From the NCBI GenBank assembly GCA_019240475.1, contig JAFAYI010000030.1, positions 52,489 through 116,488 of the forward strand: DNA of 64,000 bases. The letters are read 5' to 3'. The notes beneath the pieces are model-generated. The model was not told the origin of the DNA and did not search any database. It worked only from the letters and a program-made list of their open reading frames with translations. Shown piece after piece: positions 34,101 through 42,826 of this stretch. Positions within the stretch are counted from its first letter, which is position 1. Each line of letters begins with the position of its first letter. Both the position numbers and the translations under genes were made by a program. Source of the DNA: Acidobacteriaceae bacterium. Its GTDB lineage: Bacteria; Acidobacteriota; Terriglobia; Bryobacterales; Bryobacteraceae.

Positions 34101-34304
34101 TTTAAACAGCAGGCAAACGCCGGATGGATCAGGTTGTTTGGCCACTGGAAGTCGTCTCCGACGTTCAAAACGGTTTGGGAAACTGTCGGACACACCTACG
34201 GCCAAGGATTTCGACGCTTTTACGATCGCCTTTGCGCTAATGCAAAGGAGTCGACGCTCGACTGTGATGGAATCTCGGCGACTCCGAATCGCAACGTGAA
34301 ATGA
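31113..34304 (+). CDS. Large patatin-like phospholipase with an inserted membrane region
   Basis: 1063 residues. The start shows the patatin oxyanion motif SGGGIRSATFNLGIL (residues 47-61) and the nucleophile STVSGGGYIGSW with Ser80. The catalytic Asp motif SDGGHFENLG is near residue 751, so some 670 residues lie between the dyad partners. That stretch includes several hydrophobic segments (LILYLALASVLLVPVLLG, FLLAAAIVLLCSVFTLVLLI and others), about eight or more membrane helices. It probably hydrolyses lipid acyl chains at the membrane. It is divergent from the cytochrome operon across 256 bp. Its 3' end overlaps the converging P450 gene by 85 bp. Confidence 0.82.
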   Translation: MPETIHTVLKSELDALTERRKELFRNGKTNEEGREELQQTLFGICLSGGGIRSATFNLGILQGLAGQGLLKCADYLSTVSGGGYIGSWFHGIVKRASYGNLTDVSGKHFHDYESFLANEDTKPGDTFTDPIAFLRSYSNYLAPQLGLLSADTWVIATIYLRNTILNQLILYLALASVLLVPVLLGTFARLAEPAVSMSFWSPLAFAVLSFALLFGVVWRVGQNLRPIAAREFNIPLKGDSPDNDSSAWWTIVAPLWALSIVVSFLIGTSTFDPSDPFTALIVFLALALLFGLSLSHNGYWICYRTRHGTTVLAKWKRFLLAAAIVLLCSVFTLVLLILEQKLLFYLAHTQMTCSFGALHFGPTPLGMWQCLSWGPILITGALASGNALQTGLMGVDFPDAAREWYSRLAAKLVILSFSWGAWFAISIFAPTGVICLFEQLEAVGIAAVMGWIATTVAGVVSGKSPATVGQTVSSDPSQQASNSSTLETVAKYAPPIALAGILIALSTLAFVSVNELLAKHSDIASQTVALSLNLSGAIYLLIAELVMFAAAFWLSRRININEFSMNHFYKNRLVRCYLGASHIDERHANRFTGFDPQDDISLAHLVPGRNYPGPFAIINCTLNLNHGAKLAWQERKAASFVFTPKYCGYDPGNPNPRGFVETTDFAYKDGPHLGLATSISGAAVNPNWGFHTAPATAFLLTLFNVRLGWWIGNTRFPDSAKTPGPSFALKYLIYELLGQTTEQSKYLNLSDGGHFENLGLYELVRRKCRFVVVGDGEQDEIYQFESLGGAIRKIRIDLGHSIEISPKRIFLESGVSAVHCALGKIKYNDGTHGVLLYLKASLTGDETYDVTQYKKSDPAFPHDSTANQFFTESRFESYRALGKHIVEKVFLRIPHAESPADLERIFCLLNQYWALPASAGPGVFTKHASAYSALINRLAANKHLRFLDPEILPGFAGDATPPANSEEMREAKLLVTSFLQLMEDVYIDLSLEDEDQFKQQANAGWIRLFGHWKSSPTFKTVWETVGHTYGQGFRRFYDRLCANAKESTLDCDGISATPNRNVK

Positions 34305-35629
34305 TTCAATGTAGCCGGTAAAGGAAGCGCTGGGATTAATGGGGTTGGGCGTTTCAGAGACAACCGGGTATGGCTGAGAATTGCGGCGATCGTGGAACTG
34401 GTTAGGAACATGACCAGATTTCGTCCGGGACAGGTCGCCGGACCGTCACTGAATGGAATAATTGGGTACGAATCGCGCGCTCGATCCGAATCGTCCCACA
34501 ACTCGGGTGTGAAGCGATCGGCATAAGAGAGACGCTCGTCATCCCGATGGAAAAAAGGTGTAAAGATGATCAGTTCGGTATTTGCGCGAAGCGTGCCGGT
34601 CTCCCATTCGGTTGTCCGGGTGGTCTCGCGCAAAATCAGAGGCGTCGTCGGCCATAGTCGAAGAGACTCCGACACCACGCGCCGGGTGAGCGTAAGCTGG
34701 CCCGAATTCGTCGAGATCTCTGCGCGGACCTCGCGCGCGTAGTCAGGATGAGACGCAAGCAGACCAAGAGAACGATAGGTGGTCATGCCCGCGGCGTCGA
34801 ATGCAAACAGCCACTGCGTTACCTGCTGTTCTGGCGCAGTTAGCGCGGTTGCATGAACTTGCGACATCGCACCTGCGAGACTTCCCGGCTCGGCGCGTTC
34901 TAGATAACCCTGAATGCGCCTTAACAACTCGCGCCGAAGTGTGTGCCTCTGGGGTGCGAGAAACGCCCAGTTAGCGCTTCGCCGTAGCTTAGCCATCATC
35001 GATGATAGGAGGTCATCGTCGCTCGCGGCGTCCCCGAACACCACCCGCCGCACGACTCGAAACCACGCCTCTGAGAACAAAGTCCAATTCAGCTCGCCCA
35101 CTTTGCGCGCGCTCCAGCAGAGACGTTCCGCCTCCGCATGAATGATCCACAGAAACGCCGCGGCTTGATCGTGAATCTTGCGGTCTGATTCGAGCACCGT
35201 TTCGTTATACCGGCGCCTTTCCTGCCGTTCGGGACCCGTTGAGATCAGTGCGGTCTTCGGTTCAAAATGCGCCAGCGCGGCGCGTTTCTCCTTGGTGGCC
35301 GTTGCGAATGGGTACGGTGAATTCTCAAGAACACGCCGCACCTGTTGCGGGTCGAGTATTAGAGCCAGGTCCCGGCCCGGAATGCGCAGTAGTAGCGGGC
35401 CTGCGCCATATTCAGCCCGGATGGTCTGCATGCGGCGGATGGCGCGCCGGTCGAATTGGAAACGCTCGGCAACCCGCATGACGAAAGGCCGGCGCATGAT
35501 GATTCCCTTCGCCAGAGTTGGCAAGATAATGTCTGCTATAACCGCCAAGGTGTCGAGCACACTGACGCTCGGCACTGTGTTCTCGATCAGGCCCCGGCTT
35601 GTATCCTGCTTTATAAACGTATCTGTCAA
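34220..35629 (-). CDS. Cytochrome P450
   Basis: 469 residues. The I-helix has DAAGMTTYR, the K-helix ESLRLWP supplies ExxR, and the haem loop FSDGPATCPGRNL carries the cysteine ligand. No redox partner domain is fused. It is the last gene of the long minus-strand respiratory operon, 42 bp after the FAD/Fe-S oxidoreductase. The substrate is unknown; given two biosynthetic loci in the window, tailoring is one possibility, lipid or alkane oxidation another. Confidence 0.9.
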   Translation of the reverse strand: MTDTFIKQDTSRGLIENTVPSVSVLDTLAVIADIILPTLAKGIIMRRPFVMRVAERFQFDRRAIRRMQTIRAEYGAGPLLLRIPGRDLALILDPQQVRRVLENSPYPFATATKEKRAALAHFEPKTALISTGPERQERRRYNETVLESDRKIHDQAAAFLWIIHAEAERLCWSARKVGELNWTLFSEAWFRVVRRVVFGDAASDDDLLSSMMAKLRRSANWAFLAPQRHTLRRELLRRIQGYLERAEPGSLAGAMSQVHATALTAPEQQVTQWLFAFDAAGMTTYRSLGLLASHPDYAREVRAEISTNSGQLTLTRRVVSESLRLWPTTPLILRETTRTTEWETGTLRANTELIIFTPFFHRDDERLSYADRFTPELWDDSDRARDSYPIIPFSDGPATCPGRNLVMFLTSSTIAAILSHTRLSLKRPTPLIPALPLPATLNHFTLRFGVAEIPSQSSVDSFALAQRRS

Positions 35630-35671
35630 ATTTGCCCCTCGAATTATCGCGAAGCGACGCGTAGCTTGATC

Positions 35672-38600
35672 CTAAGAATTCAAGAACCGTCGAAGTGCGC
35701 GACTGCCCCAGAACACTCCCGCGCCGATCAAGGCCGCAGCCGCAACAACGGAGAGAGGAACTGCCGGCGTCCTCTCCGCCTCTGCATATCCAATTTCGGG
35801 CAGTTCTCGCGCAGCCTCTGAGTGTAAAGCCATCTGGAGCACTTGCGACAAGTGCAAGGCTCGCCTATCGGTCTCTTGCAGAATCTGTTCCCGACAACTG
35901 AAGCCATCGGCAATAATCAGAGCATCCCGAGGCGCCTTTCGAACCGCGGGCAGAAGCACGCGTTCTCCACACTGAATCCCCAATTCGTAGTGTTCGGCCT
36001 CGTATCCAAAGGCGCCCGCCATGCCGCAGCATCCTGAGTCAAGGATGTCGCAATCGAGACCCATATTGTGAAGCAGTTCCTTCTCTGAATCGAACTTCAA
36101 CGAACTCTTATGATGGCAGTGGCCATGAATCACCGCTTTGCGCGCAAGCCTCGGCGGCCGATAATCCTTATTCTTCTGTTGAAGAAATTCGCTCAGCAGG
36201 AATGTCTGTCTCTGTAGCCGCTTCGCGCTCTCATCGCCATGTAAAAGGTCCGGCATTTCATCGCGAAACACGGTCACACAACTGGGCTCGAGTCCGATCA
36301 CGGGCGTTCCAGCCTCGATGACGGGACGCAGTACACGGAGGTTCTGGCGCAGCAATACCGTTGCGGTATCCAGCATTCCGTAGTCGTACAAAGGCCGCCC
36401 GCAGCATAAACTCTGCTTGGCAACCTTTACCTGGTAACCTGCATCCTCCAGAACTTCAACCGCGGCTTGGGCAACTTTCGGCGTGAAATAGTTATTGAAG
36501 GTGTCGGCCCACAAGAGTACAGGTGGACGCCCGGCGTTCCGCGGACCTCGTTGTGCGAACCACTGCTTGAAAGTCTGCGGCGCAAAGGCTGGAATCGTAC
36601 GTTTCTGGGAGTATCCTGCCGCAAGCTTTGCCAAGCTGCTCAATCCCGGCGTTTGCGTGAAGAAGTTTGCCAGCGCCGGCATGTGCGACGCGGCGCGGGC
36701 CCACCAGTAAATCAGCCCGGATGCATACGCGTGCCTCGGCCTGATGCGCCCTTCGTAATAGTGAGACAGGAACTCCGACTTGTAAGTAGCCATATCGACG
36801 TTGATCGGACAATCTCCCTTGCAACCTTTGCAAGAGAGGCACAGATCCAGCGCCGCTTTTACGTGTTCGTCCCGCCACCCATTCCCTAAAGGATCTCCCT
36901 GCAGCATCTCGAACAGCAAGTGAGCTCGCCCGCGAGTCGAATGCATCTCCTCGCGCGTCGCCATATAGCTCGGGCACATCGTCCCGCCTGAAGTTCGCCG
37001 GCAAAGGCCAACACCCATGCAGCGGAGCGTTGCGGTCGCAAAGCTGTGGCCATCCGCTGCGAAGCTGAAGTGAGTCTGCGGGTGAGGCGGATCGTAGTTT
37101 GTCCCAAGCCGGAGGTTCTGGACGATCGTGTACGGGTCCACCATCTTGCCGGGATTCATCTTTCCTTCCGGGTCCCAGATGGATTTGAACTCCCGGAAGG
37201 CTTCGACGAGTTCGTCTCCGAAGACTTTGCTCTGGAATTGAGCTCGCGCTTGCCCATCGCCGTGCTCTCCGGAAATAGAGCCGCCGTGTTCGACCACCAG
37301 CGTACTTGCTTCATCCATAAACTGCGCGAACTCTGCCAGCCCTGCGTGCGTCACGAGATCGAACGGTATCCGGATATGTAGACACCCGTGTCCGAAGTGG
37401 CCGAAAATAGCAGGCTTCCAACCATGTTTATGGAACAGGCGCTGGAGGCCTCGAAGATAGCTTCCCAGCTTTTCCGGCGCCACGGCTGAATCCTCCCAGC
37501 CCGGCCACGCCGGATTCTCGCCTGGAACAAATGAAACAGCGCCGAGCGCCGATTCGCGTACTTCCCAGATTTGGCCTTCGTCGCCTTCGTCCTCATACAC
37601 CTTCATCTGTGGCGCATTCGTTTTCCTTTTCAGATCCTCCATCGCCGTGCGCGCCTTTTCTGTTGCCTCCTCCTTGGTGTCTCCCCCAAATTCGAGAACG
37701 AGCCACCCATTCCCTTGGGGCATCAGCGTGATCTCTTTCAGGTCGAGGCCCTTCTTGCGGTAATCGTCCAGAAGCTCGCCGTTGAAACCTTCAAAGGCGA
37801 TTGGCTTGTACTCCAGCAACTGCGGAACCGCGTCCCCGGCGGAAAAGATGTCCGCATACCCAAGAACCAGTAGCGTCCGGAATTCGGGGTTGGGAACAAG
37901 TTTGCCCTCGATCTCGAGGAACGCGACACACGTTCCTTCTGTGCCGACGAGTGCGCGCGCTACGTTGAATCCATTTTCGGGAAGCAAGTGATCCAACCCA
38001 TATCCGGATACGAGCCGCGGAATCTTGGGGAACCGCTTGCGGATGAGATCGGCATAGCGGTCGCGCAGATTCCTGAGCTTGTTGAAAATCTCACCCTTGC
38101 GGCCGGCCTCGCCAATCAGTCTGCTGGCGCTCTCTTCGCTCGTTTCGCCAACCCACATCCGCAGCCCGTCATAGGTCAGAACTTCCATTCTCACGATGTT
38201 ATCCGCGGTTTTCCCGGCCATCTGGGCATGCATTCCACATGAGTTGTTGCCGGCCATGCCGCCCAAAGTACATCGATTGTGCGTGGCAGGATCAGGTCCG
38301 AATATCAGCCCGTCCCTCTTAGTAACTCTTCGAAACTCATCCAATACGCAGCCAGGCTCAATGCGTCCCGTCCTAGCCTGTGAGTCGACGGCAAGCACGC
38401 GGTTCAAGTACTTCGAGTAATCGATAACCACCGCTACGTTGCAACACTGGCCTGCCAGGCTGGTGCCGCCGCCGCGACTGAGAACAGGCGCTCCCCATCG
38501 GCGGCATGCCGCCATCGTTTGTACAACATCGTCTTTCGTTCTCGGGACAACCACTCCGATCGGCGCCTGTCGATAATTCGAGGCGTCGGTTGCGTACAGC

Positions 38601-38767
38601 GCTCTGTGACCGGCATCGAATCGCACGTCGCCGGCAATGCTTCGGCGCAGCTCCCGTTCCAGCTCATCGACGCTGGCTACTGTTTCGATCTCGCTTTGTG
38701 CGTGACGCCGCGGGTAAGTTCCGCCGGCTTTGGTCAGGCTATTGGGTGACGAAATTTGGATCAGCAT
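35672..38767 (-). CDS. FAD-linked oxidase fused to an Fe-S/CCG domain (GlcD/D-lactate dehydrogenase-like)
   Basis: 1031 residues. The first ~560 are a PCMH/VAO-type FAD domain (VVPRTKDDVVQTMAACRRWG, LSRGGGTSLAGQC, SGEHGDGQARAQF) and the middle has a ferredoxin-like cluster motif CLSCKGCKGDCP. The C-terminal part has two CCG-type elements (SLCCGRPLYDYG and DSGCCGMAGAFG), as in GlpC/LldE subunits. A final hydrophobic segment (VAAAALIGAGVFWGSRALRR) may anchor it. It should oxidise a 2-hydroxy acid such as D-lactate or glycolate. It follows the small cytochrome c by 24 bp, in the same operon. Confidence 0.87.
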   Translation of the reverse strand: MLIQISSPNSLTKAGGTYPRRHAQSEIETVASVDELERELRRSIAGDVRFDAGHRALYATDASNYRQAPIGVVVPRTKDDVVQTMAACRRWGAPVLSRGGGTSLAGQCCNVAVVIDYSKYLNRVLAVDSQARTGRIEPGCVLDEFRRVTKRDGLIFGPDPATHNRCTLGGMAGNNSCGMHAQMAGKTADNIVRMEVLTYDGLRMWVGETSEESASRLIGEAGRKGEIFNKLRNLRDRYADLIRKRFPKIPRLVSGYGLDHLLPENGFNVARALVGTEGTCVAFLEIEGKLVPNPEFRTLLVLGYADIFSAGDAVPQLLEYKPIAFEGFNGELLDDYRKKGLDLKEITLMPQGNGWLVLEFGGDTKEEATEKARTAMEDLKRKTNAPQMKVYEDEGDEGQIWEVRESALGAVSFVPGENPAWPGWEDSAVAPEKLGSYLRGLQRLFHKHGWKPAIFGHFGHGCLHIRIPFDLVTHAGLAEFAQFMDEASTLVVEHGGSISGEHGDGQARAQFQSKVFGDELVEAFREFKSIWDPEGKMNPGKMVDPYTIVQNLRLGTNYDPPHPQTHFSFAADGHSFATATLRCMGVGLCRRTSGGTMCPSYMATREEMHSTRGRAHLLFEMLQGDPLGNGWRDEHVKAALDLCLSCKGCKGDCPINVDMATYKSEFLSHYYEGRIRPRHAYASGLIYWWARAASHMPALANFFTQTPGLSSLAKLAAGYSQKRTIPAFAPQTFKQWFAQRGPRNAGRPPVLLWADTFNNYFTPKVAQAAVEVLEDAGYQVKVAKQSLCCGRPLYDYGMLDTATVLLRQNLRVLRPVIEAGTPVIGLEPSCVTVFRDEMPDLLHGDESAKRLQRQTFLLSEFLQQKNKDYRPPRLARKAVIHGHCHHKSSLKFDSEKELLHNMGLDCDILDSGCCGMAGAFGYEAEHYELGIQCGERVLLPAVRKAPRDALIIADGFSCREQILQETDRRALHLSQVLQMALHSEAARELPEIGYAEAERTPAVPLSVVAAAALIGAGVFWGSRALRRFLNS

Positions 38768-38791
38768 GAATGCGAAACTTCCAAGGTCTCG

Positions 38792-39178
38792 CTACCTGAG
38801 CGAATATAAGTAGCCGGCTATATCGACGGCGTCCTGATGCGTAACATGCAAATTCGGCATGACCGTATGCTCATCCACCGCGGGCGGATTTTCGATCCAA
38901 CGTTCGAGGTTAGCTGGCGTGTTCTGCAGCACCCCTGCTACATAGAAGCGATCTCCTAAGCCGGCGAGCGGCGGTCCTACACGACCGAACGCGCCCGAGA
39001 CTCCGGGAATCGTATGACACGTTCCGCAACCATAACGCGAGATCGCCTCCACCCCGCGCGCCGCGCTGCCGCCGGTTGTGGTTTGCGCGATCCGCTCCGC
39101 TTGTGCGGCTTTATTCGTGCACGCCGTACAGGCGATCGCGAGACCGCCGATCAGCAGCGCCAGCAACCTATTTCGCAC
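38792..39178 (-). CDS. Small cytochrome c lipoprotein
   Basis: 128 residues with a lipoprotein-type signal (LALLIGGLAIACTAC), one haem motif CGTCH and a late MPNLHVT that can give the Met ligand. It overlaps ctaG by 11 bp, so it belongs to the oxidase operon, where it may pass electrons to the CuA subunit. Confidence 0.85.
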   Translation of the reverse strand: MRNRLLALLIGGLAIACTACTNKAAQAERIAQTTTGGSAARGVEAISRYGCGTCHTIPGVSGAFGRVGPPLAGLGDRFYVAGVLQNTPANLERWIENPPAVDEHTVMPNLHVTHQDAVDIAGYLYSLR

Positions 39179-39980
39179 GATCCGCCCTCTCCAACACGAG
39201 ATCGCTCTCTTTCATCCAAGCCGCAAACAAGTACAACCCGGCGATCAAATACACAACGCTCGCCGGGACCCACATGATTAGCCCTCCAATTTGTTGGTCC
39301 TCCAGGGGCGTCAAGCCCCACGCTTGGGTTGTATGCGCGTAAGACGGATACCAGAGATGTGGCGCGAACGTCAGCAGCGCGCCGAGAATGCCGGTGTGCG
39401 CGGCGGTCGTGAAGATGTATAGAACACCGCTGCCATATGCGCGCCGGCCATGTGCATAGAACAGGGCCCACCAGAAGAGCATGGCCGATAAATAGAAGCT
39501 GAGGTGCTGCGCCGAATGGACCAGGTCGCTTTTGAGTGCTGCCTCCATCAGCGGCGGAGCATGCCATGCCCAGATCGCGATCGCATGAATCCACCACGCC
39601 GTAAGCGGTGCGGTGAACCACAACCACGAGCCGCGCACCAATGCTGTCTTACGCCATCGCCCGAGCTTTCTCCGCCACTCGAATGGCATGGCCCATAAAA
39701 AAGCGATCAGCGGCCGCGACACAACCAGCAGCGGCGCGGAGATGAGCATCAAGATCTCGTGCTGAACCATGTGCGCGCTGAATAATTGTTCGCCGAGCGG
39801 ATGCAATGGAGAAACTAGCGCGGCAACCAGCGATAACCATCCGGCCCAGAAGCAAGCTCGCTGCGAACGCGTGATCCCCACATGTTTCTTCGATCCGGCC
39901 GCATATAGCAGGGCTGAAACGGCGAGCGGAGCTGCCACGCCGGGATCGAACTCCCAATCTGTCCAGATACTCATTCGCAA
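39168..39980 (-). CDS. ctaG: CtaG-type cytochrome c oxidase assembly protein (caa3_CtaG)
   Basis: 270 residues with about seven membrane helices and the family motif FSAHMVQHEILMLISAPLL. This CtaG type helps assemble caa3 oxidases and differs from the Cox11 copper chaperone of the same name. It overlaps its neighbours by 10-11 bp. Confidence 0.85.
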   Translation of the reverse strand: MRMSIWTDWEFDPGVAAPLAVSALLYAAGSKKHVGITRSQRACFWAGWLSLVAALVSPLHPLGEQLFSAHMVQHEILMLISAPLLVVSRPLIAFLWAMPFEWRRKLGRWRKTALVRGSWLWFTAPLTAWWIHAIAIWAWHAPPLMEAALKSDLVHSAQHLSFYLSAMLFWWALFYAHGRRAYGSGVLYIFTTAAHTGILGALLTFAPHLWYPSYAHTTQAWGLTPLEDQQIGGLIMWVPASVVYLIAGLYLFAAWMKESDLVLERADRAK

Positions 39981-40312
39981 GCTCCCAGCACAATTTCAGG
40001 GATGGCTTGCGCGATCACGATCAGGCCACATCCGCAGCTAATTACTATCCCAAGTATTGCCAGGAAGCTGCTCCGCGGCACGACGCCCGCATCCGGAGAA
40101 GACGGAGGTTCGCCGAGCGCCCGCCACTGCCGAAAAGACAACCAGGCGCAAGCGGCGCACAAGATCAGGGCCGCGATGGCCACCGCGTGCAGCGCCCACT
40201 TATTCTGAAAGGTGCACGCCCAGGGCGCCAAGGCGAATCGGGCTTCAAAGCTTGTAAGCCAGATCATCGGGCCGCCCAGAACGCCCGTCCAGAGATAGAC
40301 ATTCGGGTTCAT
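39971..40312 (-). CDS. Small membrane protein of the oxidase operon
   Basis: 113 residues with three probable membrane helices (VLGGPMIWLTSFEARFAL, LHAVAIAALILCAACAWL, FLAILGIVISCGCGLIVI). I do not recognise the family. It overlaps the subunit III gene (ATGA) and ctaG, so a role as a minor oxidase subunit, in the place where subunit IV is often encoded, is inferred from position only. Confidence 0.6.
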   Translation of the reverse strand: MNPNVYLWTGVLGGPMIWLTSFEARFALAPWACTFQNKWALHAVAIAALILCAACAWLSFRQWRALGEPPSSPDAGVVPRSSFLAILGIVISCGCGLIVIAQAIPEIVLGACE

Positions 40313-40926
40313 TGCTGCGTCTCAACGATGATCGGTCCCCAGTAGATAACCACGTAAATGGGTATCCAGATCGCAACCAGGAAATACCAGACGATCGAAT
40401 CCACGTGCACGCCCAAACGCTGCTTTGGGCCACACCGCCCGATGAGGACCAGGAGAAGCAAAACTGCGGTGAACGCCAGGTCCGCGATGTAATCGAACGT
40501 GTGCAATCCAAGGAAAGCCCACACATACGATCCTTGAATGTCGGTCATCCAGTTGAAATTCAGCGAATGCCACTCGACGATTCGCATCCAGAGAGCGACC
40601 GCCGCGAGCGCTATATTGAGTGTCAATCCCCCAGCCATGCCCCCGCGACTGTTCTTCTTCGCCGCTTCACTCGCCCAGTAAGTGCCCGCGCAGCTTAGGA
40701 TAAGTGGAATCAGCTCCAACGTGGGCAGCAACTTATGCGGAAATTGATCTCCGGGCGGCGGCCAAACGTCCATCCGGAGGCGCGTATAGAAATAAGCCGC
40801 GATGAGGATTGCGAACATGGCGCCTTCGATGAAGACAAACATGAACTGGCCCCACCAGAGCGGATCTTGGTTTGAAATGTCGTACGCCTTTAAATGCCCT
40901 ACATCGATGGTTTGGACGTCAGTCAT
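40309..40926 (-). CDS. ctaE: Cytochrome c oxidase subunit III
   Basis: 205 residues and about five membrane helices (FMFVFIEGAMFAILIAAYF onward). The late WAFLGLHTFDYIADL fits subunit III of haem-copper oxidases, whose family Glu/His positions are partly visible. It is short compared with seven-helix subunit III proteins, as in cytochrome bo-like and caa3 types. It overlaps subunit I by 8 bp. Confidence 0.8.
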   Translation of the reverse strand: MTDVQTIDVGHLKAYDISNQDPLWWGQFMFVFIEGAMFAILIAAYFYTRLRMDVWPPPGDQFPHKLLPTLELIPLILSCAGTYWASEAAKKNSRGGMAGGLTLNIALAAVALWMRIVEWHSLNFNWMTDIQGSYVWAFLGLHTFDYIADLAFTAVLLLLVLIGRCGPKQRLGVHVDSIVWYFLVAIWIPIYVVIYWGPIIVETQQ

Positions 40927-42826
40927 GAGCCGGCTCCAAAGGACGCTTAGGCCAGAACCAGCCTATAAACGCCAGCCCGGATATGATGGCGCCCCACGTG
41001 ATATACCAACCGTTAAATACCGAGCCGGCAAACCCGATCGTCACGCAAATCGCAGAGATCAGAGGCCAGATGCTCGAGCCGGGGAGGATATAACGATGAT
41101 GCGGTTCCGCATCCATCAGCGTAGTTACTAACGCTTCGCGCCGGTCGGTCGCAAGCCCGGTTACAACCCCGCGCTGTTCGCGCGGCGCCCACAGCGGGTA
41201 ACGGCTTGTAACCGCCGGTAGATATTCAAAATTGTAGTTTGCCGGCGGCGAGGAGGCGGCCCACTCAAGGCTGTCGGCATCCCACGGATTGTTTCCTGCA
41301 ACTTCACCGTTCTTCCGGCTCCAAAGAAAATTGACAATGAATAAAATGCCGCCGGCTGCAATGATCCACGCCCCCACCGTGGCCAACAGATTCAGTCCAT
41401 CCCAACCCATGCCGGGCGGGTAAGTGTAGATGCGGCGCGGCATCCCTTTCAGGCCCAGAATATGCATTGGAAAGAACGTTAGGTTAAAACCGGCAAACAG
41501 GACCCAGAAGTTCGCCCGCCCCAGTGTTTCGTTCATCAATCGCCCTGTAAATTTCGGGTGCCAGTGGTAGAAGGCGCCGAATAGCGGGAACAGCGCGCCG
41601 CCGATCAATACGTAATGGAAATGCGCCACCACGAAGTATGTATCGTGCGCCTGCAGGTCGAGCGGCACAGCGGCGAGCATCACGCCGGTAAGTCCGCCTA
41701 GCACAAAAATCGCTATGAATCCGTACACGAAGTGCAGCGCCGTTGTCATGCGCGGCCGTCCGCTCCATAACGTGGCGATCCAACAAAAAATCTGCACTCC
41801 GCTTGTAACCGCGATCATCATGCTCGAAGCGGTGAAATAGGCTTCGCCGATCTGTGGCAGATCGGTCGCGAACATATGATGCACCCAAAGCCCGAACGCG
41901 ATAAACCCGTTGGCGATCTGTGCCAGGACCATTGCGGTATAACCGACGATCTCGCGCCGCGCGTGCGCCACCACGATAGCGGAAACGAAACCCAGTGCCG
42001 GAATAAATATGATGTAAACCTCGGGATGGCCGAAAAACCAGAAAATGTGTTGATACAGAAGCGGGTCGCCGCCCTCCGCTGGATTCACGAAATGCGTTCC
42101 CACCGTCCTATCCGAAAGTAAGTAGGAACTCGCCAGCACGATGGCGGGCATGGCGAAAATAATCATCCAGGACTGGATCAGAATGGACCAGATATAGAGC
42201 GGCATCCGGTTCAGCGACATGCCCGGCGCGCGCATCTTGGAAATTGTGGCTATAATTTCTGCCGCTACGCACAGCGCCGATACCTCGGTAAAGGTGATCA
42301 TTTGGGCCCAGAAATCGGTGCTCTTTCCCGGTGTATATTGCGGGCCCGAGAGCGGCGGGTAGGCGAACCAACCCACATCGGGAGCCGTATTCGTGAATAC
42401 GCCCCAATAAAGAAACAACACTCCGAATAGGTACATCCAGTACCCGAACGCATTGAGCCGCGGAAATGCCACATTACGCGTTCCGCACATAAGCGGCACG
42501 AGATAAATCGCCATGCCTTCCATCACCGGAACCGCAAAAAGAAACATCATGGTGGTTCCGTGCGTGGTGAATATCTGGTTATAGCGCTCGGGCCCGAGGT
42601 AACCGTTATTGGCCCGCATTAACTGCGTGCGTATCATCAATGCTTCTATCCCGCCCGCGAGCAGCATAATGAATGCCGTCACGATGTAACGCGTTCCAAT
42701 TGCTTGATGAGTCGTGAACGAGAGCCAACCTAGAACTCCACGCGGATGGCGCCAGCTATTCCGCAATTGCTCCACATCGCGCTCGACGTCGACGCTCTGC
42801 GGGTAGATATCTTGGCTTGCTCTCAT
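40919..42826 (-). CDS. ctaD: Cytochrome c oxidase subunit I
   Basis: 635 residues. The haem-copper core is clear: FWFFGHPEVYIIFIPALGF (CuB His, the Glu and the cross-linked Tyr), GLWVHHMFATDLP with two further CuB His, and VAHFHYVLIGG with the haem ligands. GHPEV with the Glu indicates an A1-type proton channel. It has the N-terminal tail and late helices typical of caa3 enzymes. It overlaps subunit II by 4 bp (ATGA). Confidence 0.93.
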   Translation of the reverse strand: MRASQDIYPQSVDVERDVEQLRNSWRHPRGVLGWLSFTTHQAIGTRYIVTAFIMLLAGGIEALMIRTQLMRANNGYLGPERYNQIFTTHGTTMMFLFAVPVMEGMAIYLVPLMCGTRNVAFPRLNAFGYWMYLFGVLFLYWGVFTNTAPDVGWFAYPPLSGPQYTPGKSTDFWAQMITFTEVSALCVAAEIIATISKMRAPGMSLNRMPLYIWSILIQSWMIIFAMPAIVLASSYLLSDRTVGTHFVNPAEGGDPLLYQHIFWFFGHPEVYIIFIPALGFVSAIVVAHARREIVGYTAMVLAQIANGFIAFGLWVHHMFATDLPQIGEAYFTASSMMIAVTSGVQIFCWIATLWSGRPRMTTALHFVYGFIAIFVLGGLTGVMLAAVPLDLQAHDTYFVVAHFHYVLIGGALFPLFGAFYHWHPKFTGRLMNETLGRANFWVLFAGFNLTFFPMHILGLKGMPRRIYTYPPGMGWDGLNLLATVGAWIIAAGGILFIVNFLWSRKNGEVAGNNPWDADSLEWAASSPPANYNFEYLPAVTSRYPLWAPREQRGVVTGLATDRREALVTTLMDAEPHHRYILPGSSIWPLISAICVTIGFAGSVFNGWYITWGAIISGLAFIGWFWPKRPLEPAHD

